Of a stretch of 64,000 nucleotides of DNA, positions 39,501 through 49,437 are shown in pieces. The notes under the pieces are model-generated. The model worked only from the letters and a program-made list of their open reading frames with translations. It did no database searches and was not told the DNA's origin. Every line of letters starts with the position of its first letter. The first letter of the stretch is position 1. The position numbers and the translations under genes were made by a program. This stretch comes from Rotaria sp. Silwood1. Its lineage: Eukaryota; Rotifera; Eurotatoria; Philodinida; Philodinidae. The DNA lies in the NCBI GenBank assembly GCA_905250075.1, contig CAJNOP010000022.1, positions 1,046,152 through 1,110,151 of the forward strand. Direction: 5' to 3'.

Positions 39501-40908
39501 TGTCTTGATCATTCACAAATCTCTTTATTTTGTCCTTATGAAATTCTATTTTAGATAAATTATGAATGTAAGAAAACTGAGGATGGTTCTTATGCGCTCC
39601 TGCCTTTTACTGTTTTGGAAATCAGAATACTGCTGTGTTCTTTCAAGCACTTACCAATGCTCGATGCAAAAAAAACAAGGCGCGTAAGAATATTTTTCAT
39701 AACTTTTGATAGAAACGAGATAAATATTTGGTTTTTTTTTCATCTTTAGAAAGAATTTAACACACATCGAATCGTATATTACAACGCTTTTATGTGAAGT
39801 TCTCAGCCGACTTTTTCAAGCAAGTTCTGTAAAAAAAATTCATTTTTTTCCTTTTCTTACGTTAAAAGGAGCTATTCTTTCGGCAGTACTTTTGATAAAT
39901 TTCATTGAAAAAAAACTTCAGAATTCTATGCAACTTCATTTTCTCTTCACACTGATGAAAACCGCAATGCTCTATCTTGTTTTTATCATAAGTTATTTAA
40001 AAAATACCCACCTAGTTTTTTTTCAAATGGACATTAGTCTCCGTGAGACTTATTTATGAACAAAACAATTAATTCAATTGGCACTAGCCAATTCAAATAT
40101 TATTACTTACCACTTTTGCATATGCAGCTTCAATATTTGATAAACCTCTTGATAATGTTCTCGGTGTTTCAAAACGTTTAATCTAATAATTGAAAATGTA
40201 AGTTTTGATTTATAATATCTGAATTCTTACCTGCATTGCATTTGCTTCATCAAGATAATTTTGATCATGCTTTGATACAGTGGATAAAATCATTTGTCGT
40301 TGTTTTTGCCAATTATTATCTAATACATAATTACTATTATGATTAATTCCATCATATGTCTAAAAGTAATTTTAAAAAAATTGAGAAAATGTTCTTTTTC
40401 ATAAATTAATTTCTTTATATACTTGATCTTCAATCATTCTTAACATAGATAAAAGTGTTTTTTCGTGTTCATGTTTAAGATAATCATTAAGATTATTTGT
40501 TGATTTTCCATCAAATTGTTGTTCAATTGTATCATCTTTAGGCTTAATTATTGTTGTTGCTGTTGTTGTTTGTAATGTTTTATCAATTTTTTCAAATTGA
40601 TCTTGTATACGTTGAACATTAATACCAGTTGCTGAATTTAAAAAACCTAATGTACTTAATTGATCAATATTATTTAATAATTCACGTTTTGTTTGTAATG
40701 ATGAACGTTGTCCTTCATCAATAAGTTGTGTTAAATTTCGATGTAATGAAAGATTATTTGTTGTTGTTGGTGTTGATGTTTGAACTGGAATTTGTGATGA
40801 AGTTGTTATTGTACTTTGATTTAATGGCGTTTGATAAGTTGTATTAGATAAATTCGATGCTGATGGTGAACTTCCAAGTCCGAAAAGCCAATTAAACGGA
40901 CCTGACAT
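33586..40908 (-). CDS. NUP93: Nucleoporin NUP93 (Nic96 family)
   Basis: Thirteen exons: 40908-40423, 40359-40231, 40182-40111, 37695-37609, 37556-37429, 37369-37234, 37179-37082, 37025-36900, 35236-35073, 35009-34818, 34751-34486, 34414-34298, 34206-33586. They join in phase to 873 aa (human 819). Family matches include LPIWSILFYCLRTGDLQSAL, a DDLLWLRLSQIVLP block, QYAICLLLTGQFETAIDLLN, FRCHAVHIGIYLHE and the acidic GENCFIESLALLLIKLDDND. NUP93 is a scaffold of the inner ring of the nuclear pore; its N-terminal helix recruits the NUP62 complex. The N-terminus (1-75) is longer than in human, rich in S/T/Q, and contains an LFGLG motif resembling a GLFG repeat. Two introns are long (1.7 and 2.4 kb), one with a foldback. 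An acceptor TTTCTTAG ends 3 nt before the ATG. Head-to-head with the gene at 41219, 310 bp apart. Confidence 0.94.
34462..34479. repeat. AT dinucleotide microsatellite
   Basis: A short (AT)n run inside a NUP93 intron, close to the 3' splice side on the plus strand. Confidence 0.9.
35925..36185. repeat. Foldback in a NUP93 intron
   Basis: Left arm 35961-36032 and right arm 36100-36170 are reverse complements over about 70 nt. Shared words are CAGAAAAACTGATT, TCGAATTT and CTTGAAACTTTGCAT. The match is more than four in five by eye and looser outward. Centre near 36065. It is non-coding and MITE-like. The boundaries given are where pairing fades. Confidence 0.75.
37696..40110 (-). other. Longest NUP93 intron (2.4 kb)
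   Basis: Intron between exons 3 and 4. I found no exon, no clear inverted repeat and no recognisable transposase piece. The open frame at 39023-39223 looks random. Confidence 0.55.
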
Positions 40909-41218
40909 TATCTAAGAAAGTAAAATTTCAATAAGTTTCTTTGTCTTTTATTATTTTTACTATGAATAAATAGTTAAGAAATGACAAAGAATGAAAAGTA
41001 TCCAATCATAATTGACATGGTTTCCTCTGTGATAATTTTTAAATCCACGGTATATTTTATGGAAGCACTGAATATGACATACGTAAGAGAAAAGAAAAGA
41101 AAAACGTGATTTATTGTGTAACAGTTATTTGACGTTTGTACAAATACAAATGTCGTATGAGGATTAACATGGGACATTTTTTAAGTAGAAATATTTTATT
41201 ACAGAACTAGACGAGGAA
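40909..41218. promoter_or_regulatory. Short divergent intergenic region (likely bidirectional promoter)
   Basis: Only 310 bp separate the start codons of NUP93 (minus) and the coiled-coil membrane protein (plus). Splice-acceptor-like sequences sit just inside both ends (TTTCTTAG on the minus strand at 40912, ATTACAG on the plus strand ending at 41204). The two transcripts therefore probably start within or near this segment. No core promoter motif is clear. Confidence 0.5.
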
Positions 41219-44200
41219 ATGTATGCTTCAAATGAAGATGAAGATTGGATTTACTTACATGAAATACCACCAATAAATCGAGTAGGATACTTTTTAAATG
41301 TCTCTATGGAATATAGTTTTTATTTATATTTTACAAGATTCTTCGGAAAACTGTAAATTTTATTGATAATGAATGTTCGAGTGCATCATTATCACCAAGT
41401 CGGAGCAACAGCAGCAGTAGCAGTAGCAGCTCATCAAAATTAGGTCGAAGTGCTTCATTGTCTTCTATTTCTTCAACGGAGTAAGTGAAATACGACTGTC
41501 AACAATTGTAAACATTTGTTGAAAGGAATTAAGAATAAAGTTTATCAAAAAAAAATGGCAGATCAACAGCATCTCACCTTGTCCTGTTAGTTGTTTTAAA
41601 AAATATTTTCTACGAACTAATAGAGTGAGCAGAAGAGCATGGACCGTAGAGCTGTACCTTATGATCTTCCAGCTGGTTGATGAAATAGTGTTAATGACAG
41701 TTATCACCGACTGATAGAAAACTTTTTTTCGATGAGATAAAGTTATGATTGTCAAAATGGATTTGAAAATTTTGTTTAAACATCGTGAAATAATATTTGA
41801 AAAGCACAAAAATTTGATTTTACTGTATATTTTTATATTTTCACTATTGCTGTTTGAAACTAAATATTGGTGGGATCGTTATTGATATGTCAATTTTTAG
41901 ATTGAAGTCTAATCGACAAAAAACACTATTTATATCTTTTGATAAGGCACATGAGCTTTTGTGCTTCCTAAACATTTATTTTCGAAAAATCGGACAATAA
42001 GGGCCGTTGTACTGTCGTAGAAGAACTATCAAAAGATAACCAATCGTTGAAGCGTAATCGCCTTTCGTAATCCAAAATACTTAATTTTTTGTAGCCATTA
42101 TACAGTCTGAAATAGTATCTATTGACTGAGTGTTAGAAAATTGTCGTTCATCGTTAAAAAATCAAATTTACTTGACAAAAATAGTAAATCACGTTTTCAC
42201 GGCCTAGAACATTCCAAAAATAAAAAGAAAACCTATCTCACACAATATCTAGTATCTGTAGAAAAAACACTTTGAATACAATCGAACATAGCATCTCGGA
42301 AAAATGGGGAGGGGAAGCGTAGCGATTTAAGTATCTCATAGATGATGATATCTGAGACCTCCAAGTCTATGACAAATTTTGCTCTAATCGTAAAGATTAA
42401 TCAAATTTTTCTGATGAGCTGTTCTCCAGAAACTCTGGAAACAGAGGATAACGATACCTTTATTTATCACAGTATCGCTGGTGTAACGCAAAAAGAATGA
42501 TAATCAAATGTCTTTTTTATAAACAATTAGTTTCATTTCATTCGAAGAATTTATCTTCCATTGATTAGTATATATCCCAAATAAGTAACAGTAAAAATTG
42601 AAATTGAATCCTTATGTTTAGACTTGAATATGCACAAAATAATGATATAATAATAAATAATGATATATTTCACTCATCTATAAATAAATATCATGATTCA
42701 AAACAAAAAAACCATTCATTAGAAGCAACAAATGATGAAGATTCATTATTATATTATCACTGTAATAATACATCAACTATGAATACTAATGATCACCTAT
42801 TATCAATGAAAGAAGAAAAAGAGGCTTTACCATCTGAAATAATTTTTTCGAATGAGAATGAGAATTCAACTGTTGAAAAAAGTACTAATACACCTGAAAT
42901 AACGAATGAAAATGATATACTCAATACTGGATTTTCGCTAAAGTAATTATTTGAAAAAATAAATCAATCAAAGAAATAATATTCATTTCTATTTTAGTAG
43001 AACAGTATCATTAACAAATAGTAGTGCATTTAGTAGTGAACCATGTCCATTGCCAAATGATCTTCGGTATGTTTTATTTTTATATCAGATCTTTAGAATA
43101 AAAAAAAAAAAAACATTTCTTTTTCTTTCTAAAAGTTCTCGTATTGATTTAAGTGTCCAACAAACGGATGAGTCTAAAATAATTCACTCAACTCCAACTT
43201 TTCAAGAAATTAAGCCACAAAAATGTTTTGAACAACATAAAAATAAAAATAATATATCAATTTCTTATGTATACATAATTATATTCTTGGTTTTACCGTT
43301 TATTCTTGGACATATTTTTACACGATGGGGTAGGGCTATGTTTTCATATATTTGGATTATTAATTCTTTTTTTTTTTTTTGGAAATAGATCAATCAATGA
43401 TAACTAAAGTCGTGGAAGAACTTGTTAAAACAAATCAACGTTTTAATAATGTAAAAGATATTCGTATGGGAAACGTTGAAGAGGCACTCACGAAACAGGT
43501 AAAAACATTGAAAATTATTTTATTGTTATTTACTTTTTAAGATTTTCATTTTTAGTTAGAAGAAAAACTTCAACATATGATTTATCAACAATCAGCATGG
43601 CATGATCGTGAAAAATATGCTTTTGGTTTACAGATATATGAACTTCAAGAAATATTAAAGAGGACACAACAAAGTTTGACAAATACAATTCATCAAGTAA
43701 AAGAATTATTTTATAAATAAATAAATTTTTTCATATTATCTATATTTCAATAGTTAACACAAGAGAATGAACAATTACAAGAAAAAATCAAATTATTAGA
43801 ACATCGTTTACAAGTAACTCAAGAACAGTACCCAAAAAATACAATTATATGCATAGAAGGTGTTAATGTAAGTCAAATGAAATACTTCCACTTTTTTCAT
43901 ATAAACAAGTGTCACATTTTTTTCTCATTTAGTGTACAAAATCAACATTGAATAAATTAGTTACTATTATATTCAAGCAAACAGGAGCAATTGCTGCTGA
44001 TGCTTCAGTTCATTTATCAAGTATTTTCGAATACTTAAGTGCATCAGTTAGTAATATCGTTGATCATCGTCATAAATATATTGAAAAAAGTAAACGAAAA
44101 TTAGCTAATTTTGCTAGTTCATCAACTGTTAAAAAGATTCGAACATCACTACGTCGTAGTATTGAGAATCTTTCTTCATCGTTTCATAAAGTTAAAGTAT

Positions 44201-44505
44201 ATTATGTTACATGGTTTAAAACACGTAGACAACGTCAAGAACAAAATCGAATACCAAATAATGAAAAAGAAACACAACAACGACAAATACATAAAAAATA
44301 TTCGTGGCATTGGACATTGCAACAAGGTTTTAATCGGAAATTCGTACGTCATCAAACATCAAATAAAGAAAAAAATTGTTACTCGAAATTTTATTTTCCA
44401 ATGGATAAAATATGTTTAATGAAAAATTGGCTGATAAAATTTCTTCGACTATTATCTCGGGGATTTCTCTCATTTACACGTAGTATTCTCAAATTTGTAT
44501 TATAA
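41219..44505 (+). CDS. Single-pass membrane coiled-coil protein, CCPG1-like architecture
   Basis: Nine exons: 41219-41281, 41338-41480, 42622-42942, 42998-43066, 43136-43329, 43389-43498, 43556-43696, 43754-43867, 43933-44505. They join in phase to 575 aa. There is no signal peptide. Residues 6-13 read EDEDWIYL, an acidic W-x-x-L motif of the LC3/Atg8-interacting type. A serine run (about 38-50) and an acidic disordered stretch follow, then one membrane helix at about 241-260 (ISYVYIIIFLVLPFILGHIF). After that come a coiled coil (about 270-388) and a basic, helical C-terminus (389-575). The same order of parts is known from the ER-phagy receptor CCPG1, where the coiled coil is luminal. I see no definite sequence identity, so orthology is inference. 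It could instead be an unrelated coiled-coil membrane protein. The start ATG follows an acceptor ending at 41204. Exon 2 ends before a 1.1-kb intron. Confidence 0.7.
41481..42621 (+). other. Long intron of the CCPG1-like gene
   Basis: 1.1-kb intron with a good donor (GTAAGT) and acceptor. It holds no recognisable exon; parts near 41510-41790 show faint self-complementarity that I could not confirm. Confidence 0.5.
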
Positions 44506-44562
44506 AAAAAAAAGAGAACGTGATCAATCCTTTTTTTTGTTACTGTTTTTCTCATTGACTTT

Positions 44563-44582
44563 TATATATATATATATATATA
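44563..44582. repeat. TA dinucleotide microsatellite
   Basis: A (TA)n run about 60 bp downstream of the CCPG1-like stop codon. Confidence 0.9.
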
Positions 44583-44851
44583 TCTTATTTGACATTTTCT
44601 TTTTTTTTTATTTGGATATCTACGAATTTTGTATGATTATTCGAGTAAAATGACATTTCTTGTAATAGTATAAAATGATATTATAAGTTCTAGATGCGAA
44701 TAATGATTCATATGATGAATTGGTCTATAAAGATGGATCAATTTATATTGAAGTTTAATAATAAGACTGTTGGATGTTTATTGTGTATGACAGTATCCCA
44801 GAAGTATTTTTATTATATTCGATGATTTAGAATTGTATGTCTAATGATATA

Positions 44852-45770
44852 TAAAGGTTGGCCCATAAATAGTACGACGATAAAAAAATGAAATATCTAC
44901 GAGTTGATTCAAATAAATGGACCATCTTTTTAGGTTAGTTGCAGAAGTTTATTCAAGATTTTTCTTTTCAAACGAAAAAGATCAGCAATTATTACTATCA
45001 ACTATTCTTATTGGTATCATGAAAGCAATTTGACTGTTATTAAGTAAGAAAAAAGTGTGTGCAGTATTTCATAGATAGTTTTCAATTATCATATAAAAGA
45101 AGAAAGAAAGATCAAAACTAATTTTATGAATGATGCTATATTGATTTTGATAGAGTAAATTTTCAAAACTATTAGTTATTTCAAAATAAAATGTGCTCTA
45201 TAGTTTTTTCAATGATTTTTCATACGCACATCATAGACATCTGCGGTTTTTGTCATAAGAAAGAGAAACTCAGTGCCGTCGAAATTCAATTGGTTAGCAA
45301 TGAATCAATCAGGTGCATTCTTGTTAGAGACTTCCGAAAACGATATTGTGAAGCTGCTTTTTTTTCAGTCTACATAAAGTTAATATTGCTAACTTGTTCT
45401 GTTTAAAAGTGACAAAACGTTTCCTGAGACTCCAAGTACAGCAAATTGAAGTGTGATCACCACGAGAAGTAGCTAGAGAAAAATAACTCATCATACTCAG
45501 TCGAATGATGATATTCGTTTTTAGGTTCAAACTGATATGACTCATAATCAACTGCCATAAAATGAAAGAATCGATATTTCAGAAACATGGAGATAACAGA
45601 GTTAGACCATTGCGAACCTAAAAACAAATATCAGTGTTCGACTTATCCTAGCGAGTTATGCGTGTCTATCTTCTTTCAAACAGAAAATCACCCTATAATC
45701 GAGTAGAATGAAGTGAAGATCTTTTAGTTTTTTTTTTTTTATCATAGTGTTCTTTATGGCCCATCCTGTA
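44852..45770. mobile_element. Degenerate mariner/Tc1-type non-autonomous DNA transposon
   Basis: The ends are inverted repeats of about 36 bp. The left end begins TAAAGGTTGGCCCATAAAT; the right end, read in reverse complement, begins TACAGGATGGGCCATAAAG. They agree at roughly 27 of 36 positions. Each end is flanked by TA (44850-44851 and 45771-45772), the target duplication of Tc1/mariner elements, and the GGGCCATAAA-type terminus is common in that group. At 919 bp it is shorter than a full mariner, and no transposase frame with a DDE/D pattern is visible, so it is a decayed or non-autonomous copy. Confidence 0.75.
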
Positions 45771-45854
45771 TATGACAACCGTATGGTTTAATCAAGATAA
45801 CTAATTATAAGACCTTGATGTTTGATTGTTTCAATATTAACTGAGATTCTCTTG

Positions 45855-47690
45855 TAACAATGCTACTCTAAAATATAAAACCAACCTATTATTACTACTT
45901 TTTTTGGACGACACCAAGTATTTAACTCAAAACCAAACAGTGTTGTCAATAGCTGATGAAATTCTATTTTAAATGCATTCTATACTATGATTTCATAGAT
46001 GGAATATAAGAGGAAGGTTTCTGAAAAATCTAATACAGTAGTTTATCGGTCACAAAAAAATGTGTGCCTCCCTCGAAAAAGTTATAAACATGACAAAAAA
46101 AAATTAAAAAAAAACGAAACCTCATTCTAGCATTGTAAAAAAACGTATTTTTTGTTTTTTGTAATGCTTATAACTTTCTAAGAGGAGGTTGTAGGACAGT
46201 CGACAAGCCTTCATCTGATTCAGGATGTCATGCTCTTGAAGAGAGTATCAATGAGAATATTGAAACTCACCTTTGTTTACGAGGTACTGATCAAAATTTA
46301 CATCTTCGGTCTTCTCTACGCGTTCGAAATGTCATCATCTGAAACTATCAAACCCAAACTTTTAACTCACTTCAATATACTATGGTAAAGTTAGTCAACA
46401 CCAATTTTTGAGTATTATGTAGAAAGTAGTCAAAAACCGTGCTATGAGTGTTTTTTTAGGGTTATGCTTTAACAAACCAGAAAATTTATCGTGCAACATA
46501 GTCAAAGATGGAGTATCGATAGTTGACAAAGAAATGAGCTACTAAAATTGTTACAAAATAACATATTACCCTGAGATTTTTTAGTTCAACATGCGTGAAA
46601 AGAATTACAAGTTCATAAGAGTCAATATTTGACAATATATCTGATGCCATTTTCTGAAATCAAAAGATGCAAAGCTGAATTTTTTAAGTATATTATGTAA
46701 CTTTTTACTCTGTACAAAACAATTAAAAGAAAAGTTTACCTTCAGGAAAAAATAGGCCTCACATCTCTCTCGCTCCTACATTGTGATTTTCGATAGTTTT
46801 GCAAAAGCAAAAAAAATAACATTTTCAGTGGCTCTCATTACCGTGACAAAATTGTTAATCAAAATAAAGATGATATCTAGAATCAGTATAAAAACTACAT
46901 TCAGTCAAATAAACTTTAGAAAATTTTTTCCTGTGAAAAATAATCCATGGAAAACTACGGACAAAATTTAAATCAAATATGGTCGTGTGAGACCATGAAG
47001 AACTTTTTCACAGGAAAAGAATTTCCTAAAATATATTTTACTTAATGTTGTTTCTCTCGATAATTCTGAGTGTCACATTTATTTTGCTTTATAATTGTGT
47101 CATGACAACGAACATTGCTAAAATTGTTTATTTTCTTTTGACAAATCGCTTTGTAGGAGAAAGAGAGAGCTGTGAAGCATGTTGGACTAAAAAATCTCAG
47201 TAAATATGTTATTTTGCAACAATTTCAGTAGCTCGTCCCTGTTTCTTTTTTACTTATCGATGCTCCATCTTTTAGTATATTACACGAAAAATTCTCTGAT
47301 TTGTTGAAGTATAATCCTAAAAAGTACTCATTGCACGATTTATGACTACTTTCTTCATAATGCTCAAAAATCGGTATTGACTAACTTTGCCATAGTACAT
47401 TGAAACGAGGTAAAAGTTTGGGTTTAGTGGTTTCAGAATATGACTTTTTGAACGCACATAAAATATTAAGAATTTTATGTCAAACTAGTGCTTCAGTTCC
47501 TTGATCCATCTATCATAGATACTGTCATAGTTCAGCTATGAAATTTCAGTATAGAATGTATTTGATGAGGAACTACATTGGCTAATCAAACTACTGTTTA
47601 GATTTGAATTAGATACTTAGTATGGTAGAAAAAAATCAAAAACATTTCGATTTTATATTTTTCCACCAATATTGTATGTATATCATGGAT
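45855..47690. repeat. Giant imperfect palindrome (foldback element)
   Basis: Arms pair over their whole length. 46318-46597 is the reverse complement of about 47176-47455, roughly four in five identical by eye; one shared word is AAGTTAGTCAA. An outer segment 45860-46002 pairs with about 47500-47690, and inner segments meet around TTTCCTGTGAAAAA (46928 against 47016) near 46970. No protein is encoded. The left arm carries about 265 bp not present in the right arm, including a separate hairpin at 46067-46188. It is best described as a foldback transposon relic or an old inverted duplication; end sequences and target duplication are unresolved. Confidence 0.75.
46067..46188. repeat. Small hairpin nested in the left arm of the giant foldback
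   Basis: CCTCCCTCGAAAAAGTTATA at 46067 pairs with the reverse complement of TATAACTTTCTAAGAGGAGG ending at 46188, giving a stem of about 28 bp and an AT-rich loop. It lies in sequence absent from the right arm, so it entered after the palindrome formed, or was lost from the other arm. Confidence 0.6.
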
Positions 47691-47828
47691 AAAAGGTTGT
47701 TCGTGTTTTCGAAATCAAGTGAATGTATAATTATTGTAAAAGGTCTGCAGAAAAATGTTTTATAAATTGTGTTGAGTAATAGATAGTGATTTAATTTGAA
47801 AATAATTGAAAACATTTATAATCTACAA

Positions 47829-47852
47829 TTTTTTTTTTTTTTTTTTTTTTTT
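47829..47852. repeat. Poly-T run upstream of the SEPSECS acceptor
   Basis: Twenty-four T residues about 35 bp before the 3' splice acceptor that precedes the SEPSECS start codon; it may act as part of an extended pyrimidine tract. Confidence 0.8.
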
Positions 47853-47919
47853 GTATAATTTTATTTGTAATAATAAATTTATTGTAGATCGATTAACAAA
47901 TTAAAATAAATAAAATAAA

Positions 47920-49437
47920 ATGAACGATGATGCTTTTAAATATGCGGAACGTCTTGTACCTCGTTCATATATTGATTTAGCTCGACAAGCACGTCGATCA
48001 CATGAACAACAAATTCGACAAATAATTGAACATAGGAAACTACCTGAACAACCATTAGACGAGAATCTTATTGAACAATGGCTACATGAAATAGCACAAA
48101 TGGATTCAAATAATTTTGAAGGAAATGTTGGTGTAGGAGAACGGGAAGGTAATCTATTAAAACATTGATTTTAACGAATAATTATATTTTTTTTGTTCAG
48201 GTCGTATCTATTCATTTCTTGTCGCACGACGTTATTCTTCATTTTCACATGGTATCGGACGTTCTGGTGATATTAATGCAATTCAACCTAAAGCAGCCGG
48301 TTCATCATTACTTAATAAACTTACAAATGAACTTGTACTTGATGCAATTCATATTCTTGGTTTAAGAACAATCAAACATGCACTTGTTATTCCAATGGCA
48401 ACCGGTAGGATTTTGGTGAGTGTTAATATTCTAATCAAGACAAACGTGTTTCTATTTATATAGGTATGACAATGACATTATGTTTATTAACACTAAAAAA
48501 ACAACGACCAAATTCACGTTATGTTCTTTGGTCACGTATTGATCAAAAAAGTTGTTTTAAGTCAATTTTAGCAGCTAATTTAGAACCAATTATAATTGAA
48601 CAAATAGAAAAGAATAATTATCTTCAAACAAATATAAATGAATTTGAAAAACAAATTCAACAATTAAATCCAAATGAAATATGTTGTATTATATCAACAA
48701 CAAGTTGTTTTGCGCCACGTGCTATTGATAATATTCAGTATATAAGTAATTTATGTCAAACATATTCAATACCACATTTAATTAATAATGCATATGGTTT
48801 ACAATCAACAAAAATTATTCATGAAATTGAACAGGCTAAACGTTCAAATGGTCGTATTGATTATATTGTTCAAAGTACAGATAAAAATTTTCTTGTGCCT
48901 GTGGGTGGTTCAATTGTTCTTACCTATGATACGCAATTACTTGATAATCTTTCACAGATTTATCCAGGTCGTGCATCAATAAATCCAACAATTGATTTAT
49001 TTATTACACTTTTATCAATGGGTAAAAAAGGTTTAGTTGATTTAATACAAAAACGTAAAACTTTATTTAACGTTTTCTATGAAAAACTTCTTCAATGGAC
49101 AAAAGATAATGATGAATGTATACTTTCATCAAAACAATTTAGTCCTATATCAATAGCTATATCACTTAAACATTTACCAAATGAACGTTTAACTGAACTT
49201 GGTTCAATGTTATTTACACGACGAATATCAGGTGCACGTGTTGTTAAATTAGGAACAAAACAAACTATTGATTCCTATGAATTTATGAATTATGGTGCAC
49301 ATTCATCAAATATTCAATATTGCTACTTAACTGTTGCAGCTGCTATTGGTATTGAAGAAAATGATATTGAAATATTTATGAAAAAATTTGATAGCATTTA
49401 TCAAAAATTACGGCGTAATGAAAACAGTGATGATTAA
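47920..49437 (+). CDS. SEPSECS: O-phosphoseryl-tRNA(Sec) selenium transferase
   Basis: Three exons: 47920-48148, 48201-48404, 48464-49437, giving 468 aa (human 501). The enzyme uses pyridoxal phosphate to convert phosphoseryl-tRNA(Sec) to selenocysteinyl-tRNA(Sec) with selenophosphate. Conserved blocks are [88 protein letters not shown] and [13 protein letters not shown]. In the last, Lys285 matches the human Schiff-base lysine Lys284. [22 protein letters not shown] and a short acidic tail follow. The C-terminus is about 30 residues shorter than human. A T-rich tract and acceptor (ATTGTAG ending at 47887) lie 32 nt before the ATG. An AATAAA is at 49509-49514. Presence of this enzyme implies that the organism makes selenoproteins. 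Confidence 0.96.

Larger units (their letters stand above)
44506..47919. other. Repeat-rich spacer before SEPSECS
   Basis: 3.4 kb without exons. It contains a TA microsatellite (44563-44582), a mariner-type element (44852-45770), a foldback of about 1.8 kb (45855-47690) and a long T run (47829-47852) preceding the SEPSECS acceptor. Little unique sequence is left. Confidence 0.65.

Noticed and set aside
43948-44419. Overlapping frame 44111-44419 inside the last exon of the CCPG1-like gene
   Set aside because: Shadow frame of a lysine-rich exon; the main frame continues the spliced protein in phase.
45191-45551. Short frames inside the mariner-type element as transposase remains
   Set aside because: No helix-turn-helix or DDE/D pattern could be seen in either strand.
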